A stretch of 64,000 nt of DNA, taken from positions 12,370,098-12,434,097 of the forward strand of contig OY740772.1 of NCBI GenBank assembly GCA_963513935.1. Direction: 5' to 3'. Within the stretch, counting starts at the first letter, position 1; each line of letters opens with the position of its first letter. The notes below the pieces were generated by a model. The model saw only the letters and a program-made list of their open reading frames with translations. It ran no database searches and was not told the origin of the DNA. Position numbers and translations under genes: made by a program. The DNA is from Aphrophora alni. Lineage: Eukaryota; Arthropoda; Insecta; Hemiptera; Aphrophoridae. Positions 25,530-38,500 of this stretch are shown piece after piece.

Positions 25530-25795
25530 CTTCTTCTTCGAATTGAAGCGTTATGTCCAAATCCTCGAGGTACAAGTACCATGCGAGCGTTCCCCTGTGC
25601 CGGTCGAGAACCACCGTGACACAGAAGATTAGAAAGATGTGCAGCATAACCTTCAGCTAACACTGTCGCTTGGGCGTAATGTTTCTTTGACACTTTACCC
25701 ACTATAAAAATTTGTTTTGGTTTAAGTCCAATCGATGTATACACACTGATATCTTTACTGCTTCCGTAAGCTACATGAACAACTACACCATGATC
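25530..25795 (-). CDS. rdgB: rdgB exon O, end of LNS2 and basic C-terminal tail
   Basis: The exon encodes [32 protein letters not shown], a predicted helix with [11 protein letters not shown], and the basic tail [17 protein letters not shown]. Acceptor is ATGTTACAG, donor GAAGAAG|GTAATT; entry phase 0, exit phase 2. Reading through the donor gives a stop after one more codon (AGG TAA), so an unspliced isoform ending here would still be nearly full length. The spliced continuation was not found. Confidence 0.94.
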
Positions 25796-28700
25796 CTGTA
25801 ACATAACATAGGGAAGAGATATATCAGTCAATTTCTACCATAGTTATTATAACTACTGCTTTCACTCTCATGAAAATGCTAACAGCTGAGGCTATAAAAT
25901 ATCCCCATTGAAGTAGTTTGGTATATATACGGGATTATCAGAAGAAAAAAAGTGTGTTATTTGAATTGTAAATGACGACATTGTAAATTTTCTTGATTTT
26001 AATTATTACAAACTGTTAGAAACTTTGCAATTTGTCATTATGATGACTTTAAATGTACTTCGTCCATTTGCAGACACTCATTCGTAGTGGATCACTCATA
26101 ACCAAGTAGTAGTCACTTTAATATGCAACAGAAAGCTTAATATGTTTTATGGTTTGCTGAATATAAACCAATGGTTAAAGTGCAATATACTTATGGTGTA
26201 CTTATAGACAAGATCCATCTACAGACAAGACTATTGTTTGTTAGTACGATCAGTTTAAAGAAACTGAAAATGTGAACATCAAGAAATCCCCAGGCCGACC
26301 ATACATATCGGATGATAATGTGGAGCATTTGAGACAATCATGCTTGTATACCAAGTCTTCACAATTTAGAATTTAGCATTCATATAACAACTGTCCAGAA
26401 CATGCGTTATAAATGTTTGAGATTGCATGTCTAAAAAATTCGGCTTAAACATGAAATTAAGCATACAGATCACTCTAAACGAGTTTGATTTACTGTGACA
26501 ATGTTGAATACAATAGACGATGATGAAATTTAATATAAACAAATATTTTTCAGTGATGAAGCAACTTTCTACATGCCTACACAACTATATTAAGGGTTTA
26601 ATAACCAAATTAAATTTGTCAGCATGTATGTGATTTTCCTAAGATAAATGTGTGGTGTGCAATAATGCATAATCGAGTCATGGGCCCGTTTAAATTTCCT
26701 GAGAAAGTGTTACAGATTGATGTCCTTTACATAAACATGTTTGAACTTTATATTTTCCCACAAATTGATAACATAGAAAAAGAAAAAGAAATATGGGTAA
26801 TTTTTCAGCAATATGGAATCCCAGCTGTTTGTTCTTTGGAAGGAATGGACCAGTTTTGTAGCCACCAAGAAACCTCAATCAGACCCCTCTGGGCTCTTTC
26901 TTCTGAGGTTATGTTAAGAACATTCTCTATGTTGAGAAAATCCAGAATCTAGACCTTTTAAGAGAGAGAATCACTGCTGCATAGCGATCGTTACTCTTGG
27001 TACAATTTATATATCTCATACCTAGGTGGAGATCAACTATGGCTTAAATATTTGCTAAACAACACGAGAGTGTTCATATTGAAAATTAATAGGTAATGTA
27101 AAAAAAAAACCTGATTATTTTCTTATATCTTTTATCTTATAGGGAAAATAAATAATTTACCTGAACCATAAGCTTAGTTATGTTACCTCAAATTCACGGA
27201 CACATTTGTTGATGACCTTGTAAATATATAATGTGTGTCTTTATATGTATGAGTAATGTGTGAGTAGTATCTCGATCTGTATGAAGCAAAAACCATTAAC
27301 GAACCATTACATTACCATTTTAATCATTAAAATAATGTTAGGAATTCCGCAAAATGTGCTGATCCACAAAAAATCTACTGTTCCGAAAAACTCGATCCGC
27401 AAAAATTTTCTGTTCTCAAAAATTCAGATCTACAATAATCTTCTGTTTACAAAACATTCGATCCGCAAAAATCTTATGCTACCAAAAATGTTTCTATATC
27501 TGTTCTGACAATTTCAAAGAAATCTCCTGTTCCAAAAAATTCTAAACAAAATGAAAATTATTAAAAAATAGCTTTAATTTATATATAACTCTTGTTTTCC
27601 GTTGTGTTACTTTTATTTTGTTTCATATTAGTCATTAAAACTATGAAAAATTAGTTGCCGAAATTCATTCTAATTTACAATATGTCTTATGGCTTATTTA
27701 TGGCGTTAGTTTACAACAGTTAGTAGCTTTCCATTGCCAAAAAGTATATGAAAAAACCTCTACATTAGGTAGGCGATTTTTTTTTTTTTAAATACGGTAA
27801 TGAACATTAAAAGTTTTGGCTACCTTGGCATGCACAGAAGCTGTCTTCTGGCTTATGAACAGATTTTTGGAATTGAAAGATTTTTTTTGTTTGCAAAATG
27901 AGTTTTTTTGAAACAGAAGTTTTTTGCGGATCAGATTTTTAGTTGGAACAGAATATTTTTTTGTGGATCAGAACATTTTTGAAGAATCCCTATCATTTAT
28001 GGTTGTCTGTTTGAAGTTATTTGTTAATGATGGAAGTTCAATTTTATTATTATACATTTTTCGGACATTTACCATCATTTGTGTGTTAAAAATCAAAACA
28101 TCTTAGCTCTGAGATGCATGCTTAGATATTAAGGTTGGTGGTATTCTTATTTAATTTTACTTCTTACATAGGCTTAGTTTCTAGTTTCATGTTTCTTTAG
28201 TTTTTAGTCACTTGATAACGGGAATTGATTCTTATTCCCGAAACGTCGTGTTTTGATTTTTAACACACAAATGATGGCAAATGTCCGAAAAATGTATAAT
28301 AATAAAATTTATGGTTGGTTGTTAATGGTTCATGCTCCATACAGACCTAGATACTACTTTTGTTTTAGTAAACGCTCTATAGATATCAATTTAGTCCAAT
28401 TTAGCTTCAATGTGTTTTTGAAGGCTTTGTTTTATAAACCATTGGACAAGTTCATTAACAACAAAAATACTCCCAATTAAAAAATGTGAGGATTTTTAAA
28501 TTGAAACAAAATTATAGGGGTACAACTTTTAATGTATGATCCAGATTTAAAATGCACATCTCGTGATATGCAAATGAATTTTCAACAATAGAACAACAAG
28601 AAAGATATAACTAAAACCAAAATTAATAAAAACACAACCTAATAATAAGATAAAATAACTTTAGTAGTTGGAAGTATCCAAGTTTGGTTAACTAATCATA

Positions 28701-29883
28701 GAATATGATATGGAAAAATGGTTGGAAAATTTCAAAACGGCAGTCATTTGAAACGGTTTTTGGTATAGATCCTTCTCACAAATTTTCTATACAAGCCTAT
28801 ACGTAAAAAGTCCCCCTGAATCAAATTTTGCCAATATCTAGGAAAATTCACATTTAACAAAATAAAACGTACGTACATAAAATTGCTTTTCTCAACATAT
28901 TACCTATCACAATGTGCAAAGGAAGCAACAATTTGTATGTAATGAGATTCATATTATATTCTTTATAATCTTATGTAAAACTATAAAGTTTATTCGCTTT
29001 TTACGAATTGCTGATAAATTTCTCCTTAATGATAAATTGAACTTTGCAGCTGATCTTTAAACAAACACAGCTGACATTGAGAATCCATTATTCAACCTTC
29101 ACTTCAGTCTCCGTTCAGAAACACAGAAAATATGCCGCGACCACGCCACTATAAAGTTCGTATGACATTTGACGAAGAGTTAACCTCTGATAGATTTTAT
29201 ATTGTTTTTTGTGTCGTGTTATCGTGTGTGTTCAGTGTCGTTATGTATTTTACTTAAGTGTTAAGCCTACACCTGACGAAGCCAGCTGTGAACGGCGAAA
29301 CAGCGCTGTAGTGTTTCTACAACAAAATAAAAAAAGAATTGCTCCGACTACTAAAAAAAGGTAACTAATATATATACAGGGTGGTAATAAAGTCCGAAGA
29401 CAGTTACATATTTTAAAAAAATAATGTAGATAGAGCTACAATACTTGGAACAAAGTTACAGGGCATAAAACTCTATTTTAACACATATTCAGTGATCCAA
29501 TAACTCTTCAGGGGGATGGCCCACAAGGAGTCGGAAGAAAATCTTAAATGGAAACAATCCATCACTTTATTAATTTAACTAAAATTGCAAATTCAAGGAA
29601 GCTTTGAAGTGCTGCCATTTTTGACTCGGTTGTCTGTTTGAGGTCGGGTTTGCGGCATTGTATTCTACTAATAAAGACCTTTATTTTGATGTGCATATCA
29701 ACCTATGCTTCCATTTAAGATTTTCTTCCGACTCCTTGTGGGCCGTCCCCCTGAAGAGTTATTGGATCACTGAATATGTGTTAAAATAGAGTTTTATGCC
29801 CTGTAACTTTGTTCCAAGTATTGTAGCTCTATCTACATTATTTTTTAAAATAATTAACTGTCTTCGGGACTTTATTACCACCC

Positions 29884-29921
<38 letters not shown>

Positions 29922-32900
29922 TATAATAATATATATAATATATATATTGAGATTCGCTGGTACCTCTCAGGTTAACATCACCCACAGGCTGTATTTCCTC
30001 ATTCATATTTGTTTAAAATGTTTCATATGTTCTTGAGGTACGTTGATAAGAATGATAACACTGATATTTTGTTCTAGCCCACAAGGAAAACCAATTGGAC
30101 AATGGGCCTTTCTATTTTGAGCGCTCTGAAATAATGAGTCCATGTACATGCAAAGTAGGGGGGCAGTTATTGACATCATGTGCAATTTTATGTTAGGTAA
30201 GTATAGTTTTTATTGATGTATCATCTTTTTGACACTTTTTTCTTCTTTAGTAGTCAGACTACACATGTTTCACAATCTGTACTTAAATACAGTCTGCGAG
30301 ATAGTAATGACCTGTTAACTGTGTAATGCTAAATTATGTGACATTAAATGTATTACGTTAAGTGTTTTTGTGTCTATGTATGTTATGTATATTTAATTTG
30401 AAATTTTATAACCTGATGAAGTCATAATGATGGCGAAACATGTGTAGTCCTGACCACTAAAGAGGTAAAAACCGTTTTAAGTCAATAAAAAACCTATTGA
30501 ATCAGATGCTTTAGGAGGTTACACAAATAATTATAGTTGAGTGTTTTACATTTACTTATTGTTATTTTAGTTAAAGCTTACTGTAATTAGATTTGTATAT
30601 TATTGTCTTTTTGAACTTAATAGTGTTTGTCAATAACTTTGGAGTGTTGAGGTTAGAACCATATTCAATGTTGTGTATAATCCAGTAAGCTTGAATTTAA
30701 TATTATTTATAACATTTTCCAAACAACTTTTCCTAAATGTTGTCATAGATTCTCAGCCTGCCATTTACCATAATATTTTCCTTACGTTGTTAGCCTAAGT
30801 GTTATTATAACTTGCGAGGCGTTGGCGCACATCATGGCAGCCAACATGTTAAAATAGTAAATTTACACAAATAGTTACCTTTATAAGATTCTTAAGATAA
30901 ACAGCTTTATGACCAAGAGGATCTGTTGAGAGTCCATCTGCAAAGGAAACCAATCCATGTGGGAAGTTGTGTTGTGATAACCATGCGAGAACTCGGGATT
31001 GTTGCATGTCTGGTCGTCCAGTGATGTAGATGATCAGATAGCCTAGCTCCTGCCAATGTCTGAAGCAATGGGGAAAACAAATGGTGCACATAATTTGTCA
31101 CGTCTATACATCAACACAAGCCTGAGCAAATATTTATTTACTTATTGTACACAAATCTCTTTGAAGGTAAATTCAAATGCAAAGCAATCCAAGTAAGAAA
31201 AGTCATGAATTTCTATTTTCATAAAGAAATTGATTTCGTAATTTACAACTAGATTTTTAAATATAATTTTTATGAAGCTAAAACAGCTAGGATCTTGTGT
31301 CAAGCTTCAAATTATTATTCTTTAAAGTAAAATTGTAAACATTAACAACTATAATAACATATCACTACAAAAATTAAAAAATCATAAAATTAAGTCTTTT
31401 CACTTTCTCACATATATGTGATGTAGAGAATGTTATATGAAGGGTTAAAAAATTGATGTCGAACTTTTTACAGTAGAACCTCGATAACTTGAATCTCAAG
31501 GGAATTATTAACACTTTGAGTTATCCAGAGATAGCAAAGTTGTAGTTACCGAAGCCAATATCACAGAGTTACAGAGGACCGAAGTTTACTGACTTTTATC
31601 CACTTCGGCAGTGTGTTCTGATTACATTTATATTCCCTGTAATCCTGAAATAAGGAATAAATGAAAGAAAACACCGCAGAGAACAAGTATTTTGTTCTAA
31701 TAAACAGTTCTTAATTTTATTTTAACAAAAAAAATTGGCATATTTACATGTAAAACAGTGTTAGTACTGTACATAGTTAACATTAATTTATGTAAATACA
31801 GTATATAAAATAAATGTCTAACTAATTTATTGGAGCACAAACCACTTCACAATTGCTTCAATAAAACTCAAAACTTTGATTTAGAACAGTAGGCACATAC
31901 GTACAAATGGGGTAAACAATAGAGCTGAACTGACCTCAACTACGGGAAAATGCAAAGACACAGAAGAGGGGGAAATTCATGTCTTAACATGAAAATTTTG
32001 ACATCTCGCACAGAACAGCCACGGTAAACTTCAACTTACAAAGGTCCGCTGGCCAAAACTTCCAGTTATTGAGGTGATTTTATTAAAACTTTGACTTGTA
32101 GAGGTTTTTGACAGCCCACGTTCTAGTTTTAGAAGTTTACCAATAGGACCAGGAAACCAACAAAATGCATCTTATCAAGGTTCTTTCTATAAAATATTCG
32201 ACTTATAGAGGGAAAATTAGTATTGGGGGTTATGGGAAGTTGAAGGGGAATGACAAAAATTTGAGATGTTAAGGAATTCAATTTATCAAGGTTCCGCTGT
32301 ATATCCATTTTGAGGACCTCCGAATCTAAAAAAGTGGATTTTTGATGATTGTCTGACTCTCTGGTGTATGTCATCTCTTGAATGTGTTTACAGCCCAAAC
32401 ATGTGTACCTATTTAATCAAATTTGGTATGTGGGCACATTTAGGTCATACTTTTTACATTTTTTTTATTTAACTCTAAATTTTAGGGTAGGAGTCATAAA
32501 AAACACATAAAACTACAATTTTACAAAAATAAGCTACAAGAATCTTAAATTTTTTTTTTGCTTAAATGTAGCCTGTAAGAACAAAAAGAAAACATCCAAT
32601 CACCATCTCTCTAAAAATGCTGGTTTATGAGTTATCGGTAAAAAATCAGTTCAAAATTTAATGAAATGTAAAGCCCAAACCCGTGTGAAAAATCCAAAAA
32701 GTAAAAAATTAGTATGGTTTACGAATACTAAAAAGAACCTCGACTACTATCGTTAAAAGTTATTTTTATTTTCAAATACAATTTACGCTGAGGACGTGTT
32801 TACGGCACAAGCAAACCAAGAGTTTAGGCCTGTTATATATGTACAACATATACATATTGTTCATTTATACATTTAAATTGCATATAAAGTATGCATTTAG

Positions 32901-35900
32901 ACTTAGGTAACAGAGTGTATTTTCAAAATTATCAGGATGTATCAACAATTAGAATAGTTTTAAAATCCACGGGAGAATTATTACATCTTAATTTTAGGCC
33001 ATTGGCACAGGGAGTAAACTAAATTGCTTTGTGCAATTTAATGGAAAATGTCAATGTATTCATTTCATGGCGCAGTGCCCTATACTGACGGAAACATGAA
33101 AAGGGTTTTTTGGCAACGTATATCCAGAAAAGACTATTCAATATTTAAATGGGGGGGGGGGACTGGATGTGTCTTGCCAAGTACATCCATCTAACATGGC
33201 AATATATAAAATATGGCATTTAATAAATGACTTTAATTATTATAAACCTATTTATTTTACCATGTCAAATGCACTTATTTTTAAATTTATTTACTAATTT
33301 ATGGTATGTGTTATGGGTTGTGAGTGTGTGTATGTATCACATTTGAAATATAAATAAAATGTTTATATCACATTGTGTGTGTGAATATGTGTGGTTTTTT
33401 AAATGACAAAATATTGACTATTATGTGGTAAAATTTGTTATGTTAATCATGATAATATTTTTTTAAGTAAAATGTATTTAAGAAGAATATGTATATTAGT
33501 TTAGTTTAGTTTAGTTATTTATTTTAATATTTCAATTACAACATTATATATATAATAAAGACGGTTTTGGTACGAAACTTGAATTAAAACCTAGTTTAAT
33601 AAATGTTTGTTGTATAACAGCTGATAGAAATTATTTTTTAACCATAAATTCCTGATGTAATCATACAATTTTTTCAACAAAAAATAAAATAAATAAAAAG
33701 GTTTCAATTAAAATACTGTAAATTATTAAAACATCAACATCAAATAAAATTACGCAAAACACAAAACCACTAAACACAACGAGTTTACCTAATTACCTGA
33801 CAATATCCACCGCACTCGCTCTCACTTTTGGATCACGACCTGTCACAGACATACTAGCAGTGAATGAACCGTCAATACTGAAAACAACACATTCTGTTTT
33901 AGGAGGTACAACTGCCAGAGAAAGATCTACCGTCGTATGGTCACCCCTGAAACAATTTAAAGACACATCAATAAAAATAAATTTAGAATTGAGATATATC
34001 TGAAAGTTTAATAATTATTTTCATTTCAATATAACCTAACCTAACCTGATGATTAATTTTGTAAACCGCTAACAAATCATGAAATTAATAACTTGTAAGT
34101 CTAGGCCTATATTAAAACTAAAACTAAATTATGATATCTAGGTTTAAGAAGTCAAAATAACTGAACAATATAATTTATATGATCAAGAAAAATCACATGT
34201 AACAAAAACTGCACACTGTACAACACAAGGAAGAACAAATAATCCAGTTGACTCGAGAACATACATTGACCAACTACGCAAAGACGAAAGTTACCTGCCA
34301 ATAACTGGGATATCGGGTTAACCAACCCTTTCACCTCTCTAAAATTTTAACCTGTAACCTTGTGGTCATGCTCTGAAGAAAATTAACTGGTCAAATTTAA
34401 GCATTTCTTAAATAAAGGGTGCAAAAGCAATGCACAAATTTCTCTCTCACCCACCCCAAAATTTAGTAGCCAAAAAGTCACCTCCTCTATTTGTCAGTTA
34501 AAAAAAGTGAAAATGAACCATGGACCCTGATTTTGACAAAATGTTGATATATTTTAATAGGGCTTATAACTTGCTTCGTTTGTGTCATACACGCATCATC
34601 AGCAAAAATTGATTTTGATTGAGCTTTTAATGTCAGCAGCCAAGGTTAATTTTTGTTTTATTGCCAATTACACCCGAACCGTTATATATTTTACCTTGTG
34701 ATTTTGCACACGGTTTTAGATTATTAATCTTTACATTTCTTTAAAATTTGAATGAAATGTAAAATCCTTAGAGCTGATTTTGAGAAATTGTGTTTTTATA
34801 ACAAACCAATAGATGATTTTTGTTTTTTTACCAATAACTCATTAACTGGCATTTTTGGAGAGATAGCAACAAATAAGTTTTTTGGTGGTCTTGAATAAAA
34901 ATTTATCAAAATCGTCGGTACTAATTTTGAAAACCATAATTTTGTGGTTTTTTTTTATGGTAGCTAAATCCAAATTTGAGTTATTGATAAAATTTAAAAA
35001 AGTCAGCGCAACTATACCGAAATTTGAGTTATTGAAAATTTTTGAAAAACGACCTGAGATATGCAAGGGCTTCGAAACGGAAATATCAACAAAAAATTCA
35101 CCATAGACTATTTTAACCTACCACATAGTTTTATCTATACTATGCATATGTGAGAAAGTAAGAAGTGAAAATATTTATTAATGGAAGCCAAATAAATATT
35201 ATTCTACTTGATTATTTCCAAAGTGAGATTATTTTTGCCGATAGGATTATTTATAATAAAACTGATATAATAAAGTTAACTATCAATCCCATCAGGTCAA
35301 AATGACTTCTTAATCAAACATTCCAATTGTAAGAACATACCTGACAACTAATTTAACAGGGTAGAGTCCATAACCGACAGCTTTATCTTCTGGAATTGAG
35401 TATGTTATCCTGCCAGTTTTATCCGTAACCTCCGTACTAAGATGCACCCATTCTCCACCAGGTGTATCCCGCATAATATGAATGTCCACTTTCTCTCCTA
35501 AATCATAACAAAACATTGAATTGCCATTGTACCAAACTTGAAATATTTATAAAATATGAACAAAACATTCACACAGACCTGCTAACGTAATCATATCTAA
35601 AGGACCGTACATGAATCTTGCTACGATTGTCTGCGGTGATCCTTCCTTAACAATCACATCATTTGCTCGATGGTTTGCTGTGACATTCTGTAAAACAAAA
35701 CACATTTTGTATTTTTTATTGTGTGAACGTATCTATACCATTTTAGAAAAAATATATTTCATTTTTACCCAGTACAGGGTAAGTTTAGTAATTGAAAAAA
35801 AAAAAGTTGACATCCATTTTTTTAATTGAGCTTCATATTTCATAGTCTCAGGAACTTGAAAAAGTGATTTTCGACATTTCGTACGTCCATCTTCATCATT

Positions 35901-38448
35901 TGTGCGTAAGTACTACAATGGCCACAGTGGAAAAATTGAAATCGAAGAAGGGGTAGAAAGTCTGATGGATGTTGATAATACTACTGGTTGAGTGTAAAAC
36001 TGTGCAGAGTTTATAAATGATCTTGGACCCAGAATGTTGAAAACATCTCAAAATTAGTAACTAAACACTGTCCAGATTGTCAGTAAACCGATTTTCTTCA
36101 TCTATTGTCCATTATATTTTTTAAATTTTTTTTTAAGGATTTTACTGTAACAGTGCCTCAAAAATGGTGGTCACTTAAAATATTATTATATTCATATCTC
36201 ATATTTTATTCAACTTGTAAAACATATTATTTTATTTATTTATTTTATTCATTAAAACATATTCGACAAAAATTTGGAGATTAAAATTTTGCATGTAATA
36301 GTACCAACCCTATATCTGTACGATGACAAATAGTGAAGTTACTGTCAAAAATGTAATTTCGACCTGCTAAGAAAATGTGACATTCATAAATACGAAATAT
36401 GGTAAGACTGACTCACCAACATGAGTATAGCAAGTATAAGCTTCTTAACATATCTATGCTTTTATTTTTATTTATTTACATCTCGAGTGTCATTTTGTAT
36501 TTAACCCTTAGCACGCTGAATTTAGTTGAAAAAGATGCATTCATTATTTCATCGATAAATTGATCAAATCCATAGTAGTCAGGGTTTGCCATTTTTATAA
36601 CTAGCCTATTTTACACAAAATAAAAATGTATACTATAACCTAAAATATAAATAATACGGCCTACACAAATCAACAATGAACAGCTATAGCAGTGATAACG
36701 CTGACAAAACATTTCACAACGACAGTCGTAGCTTACTAGAACGAGAAATCACGGTATACGCGCTGGGGCAGAGTACAAAATGGCGCCGGGTTGCTATAAC
36801 AACCAAATAAAGTCCTATGGCAGGTGATTGAGAACAAAGTCCATAGTGGGAGTGTCACTTTACACCAATAGGACATTTCCCTGCTCTCTATTGGACTTTA
36901 AATGAATTAAAAATACCTGCAGAAGTCAAATAGCGGTGAATCGAGATATCCCGTCATACGCGTTACCAGTCAAGTTGAGGGTTACGTGAAATCCCGTCAT
37001 ACGCGAGCTAAGGGTTAAGTTTCACACAGAAATGAACCATATTCAAATACATATATATGACACACAAATAACACATAATCTAATTATACCAAAATATAGA
37101 TTTACTCAAACTGCAAATTCACCAGCAGCAATTTCTGGGACCGAGCTTTACAACTCTCTTCCACATAAAATGAAAATAATAACAGAATAAAAGTCATACA
37201 AAAAAGAAATATTATGATACTTAAGAGAAATTTTTGTTTTATTCTATAGAAGAATCCATGAGACGGCCGTAAAGAGTTTTGGGATGTGTATAATTTTGTT
37301 GTTGCTTGTGGTAGTGTAATCTTTAAAGATAATGACAATGTACAAAATTGTCTCCTAACTGCTAATAATTAAACAAATAAAATAACTGCTATGCTTCAAG
37401 GCCTGCCAAAGCAAGATGCTGACTAGACCGAAGCAAGATGTTTAAATGGGTTTAGAAACAAGGTCCGTTACGGCCTAGTCAACATCAAAAAAATAGTGAT
37501 ATACACAATTACGAGTTTTAGAAACTTCGTAAACAACTGTTTTAAACAAACCCACCCTATAATATATATACTAGGTAGGTATATATATATTGGGTAGATA
37601 GGTATACTTGATGTATCAATACAATTTTACAACTTGTACAAGATAAAAAAACCAACTTTTGGGCTTACATATTTAGAGGATCAGATCATATTATACAGGG
37701 TGTTTCAGAAAGGACGTTACAATTATGAAAATTCATATAAATTTAATGAAACAAGGTACAGAGCTGGTTTTGGTGATGTTTTAAAGGAAAACACTTCAAG
37801 TTTTTTTACCTTAAACTAAAAATGTTCTATGTGGCTTCCGTTGGTTATCCTGCAGACATCCCATCGGTAGTCAATTTCTTCCCAAACTTGCACTAGCATT
37901 TCAGGTGTAACTTGCTCATCAGCAGCGTAAATTCTTGCTCTAAGTTCAGGTAGAGTGGCCTATAAATGAGGCACTTACACCATATCTTTTATGAAACCCC
38001 AGAAGAAAAAGTCTAGCGGTGTCAGGTCTGGAGAACGGGGGGGGGCATGCAATTGGCGCAGCATGGCCAATCCATTGACCTGGAAAGCGGTCATTGAGAA
38101 AATTCCGCACATCAGTCAGATAGTGTGGTGGTGCGCCATCTTGCATGAAGTAATCATTTCGTTCTCGGTCATCCTCATCGATCTGTGGTATCAAAATTGT
38201 TGCAACATATCAAGGTACACTATCCCGTTGATGGTTCTCTCTTGGAAAAAAAAGGACTGTACATTTTCCTCTTGCTCAACGCAGAAAAAACGTTCACTTT
38301 AGGGCTATCACAAACATGTTGCAATGTTTCATGTGGATTTTCACTGCCCCAAATCCTACAGTTATGTGTGTTAACCTTGCCACTTGTATGTTGGGCTACG
38401 TAAGTAACATGATGATGCACATATACTTGTTAATATCAGCTTTAATTG

Positions 38449-38500
<52 letters not shown>

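Larger units (their letters stand above)
25796..30878 (-). other. rdgB intron N-O, the longest complete intron
   Basis: It holds a DDE transposase pseudogene (26115-27015), a foldback built of 33-bp repeats (27341-27990), two inverted-repeat/hairpin elements (28042-28307, 30241-30466), a lone hairpin motif (29271-29311) and a long-TIR MITE (29377-29886). Confidence 0.75.
31060..33796 (-). other. rdgB intron M-N
   Basis: It holds a Tigger/pogo element (31471-32299) and a dispersed repeat (32400-32880). A run of ten G occurs near 33151. 33200-33790 shows nothing. Confidence 0.7.

Noticed and set aside
25526..25831. ATG start upstream of rdgB exon O
   Set aside because: The ATG is in the intron before a good acceptor, and the exon joins in phase to exon N.
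30907..31101. Second overlapping minus-strand ORF at rdgB exon N
   Set aside because: It is a shadow frame of the LNS2-coding exon.
34882..35106. Overlapping ORFs on both strands of 74 codons
   Set aside because: Low-complexity Lys/Phe/Asn composition in AT-rich intron DNA next to a dispersed repeat; no homology recognised.
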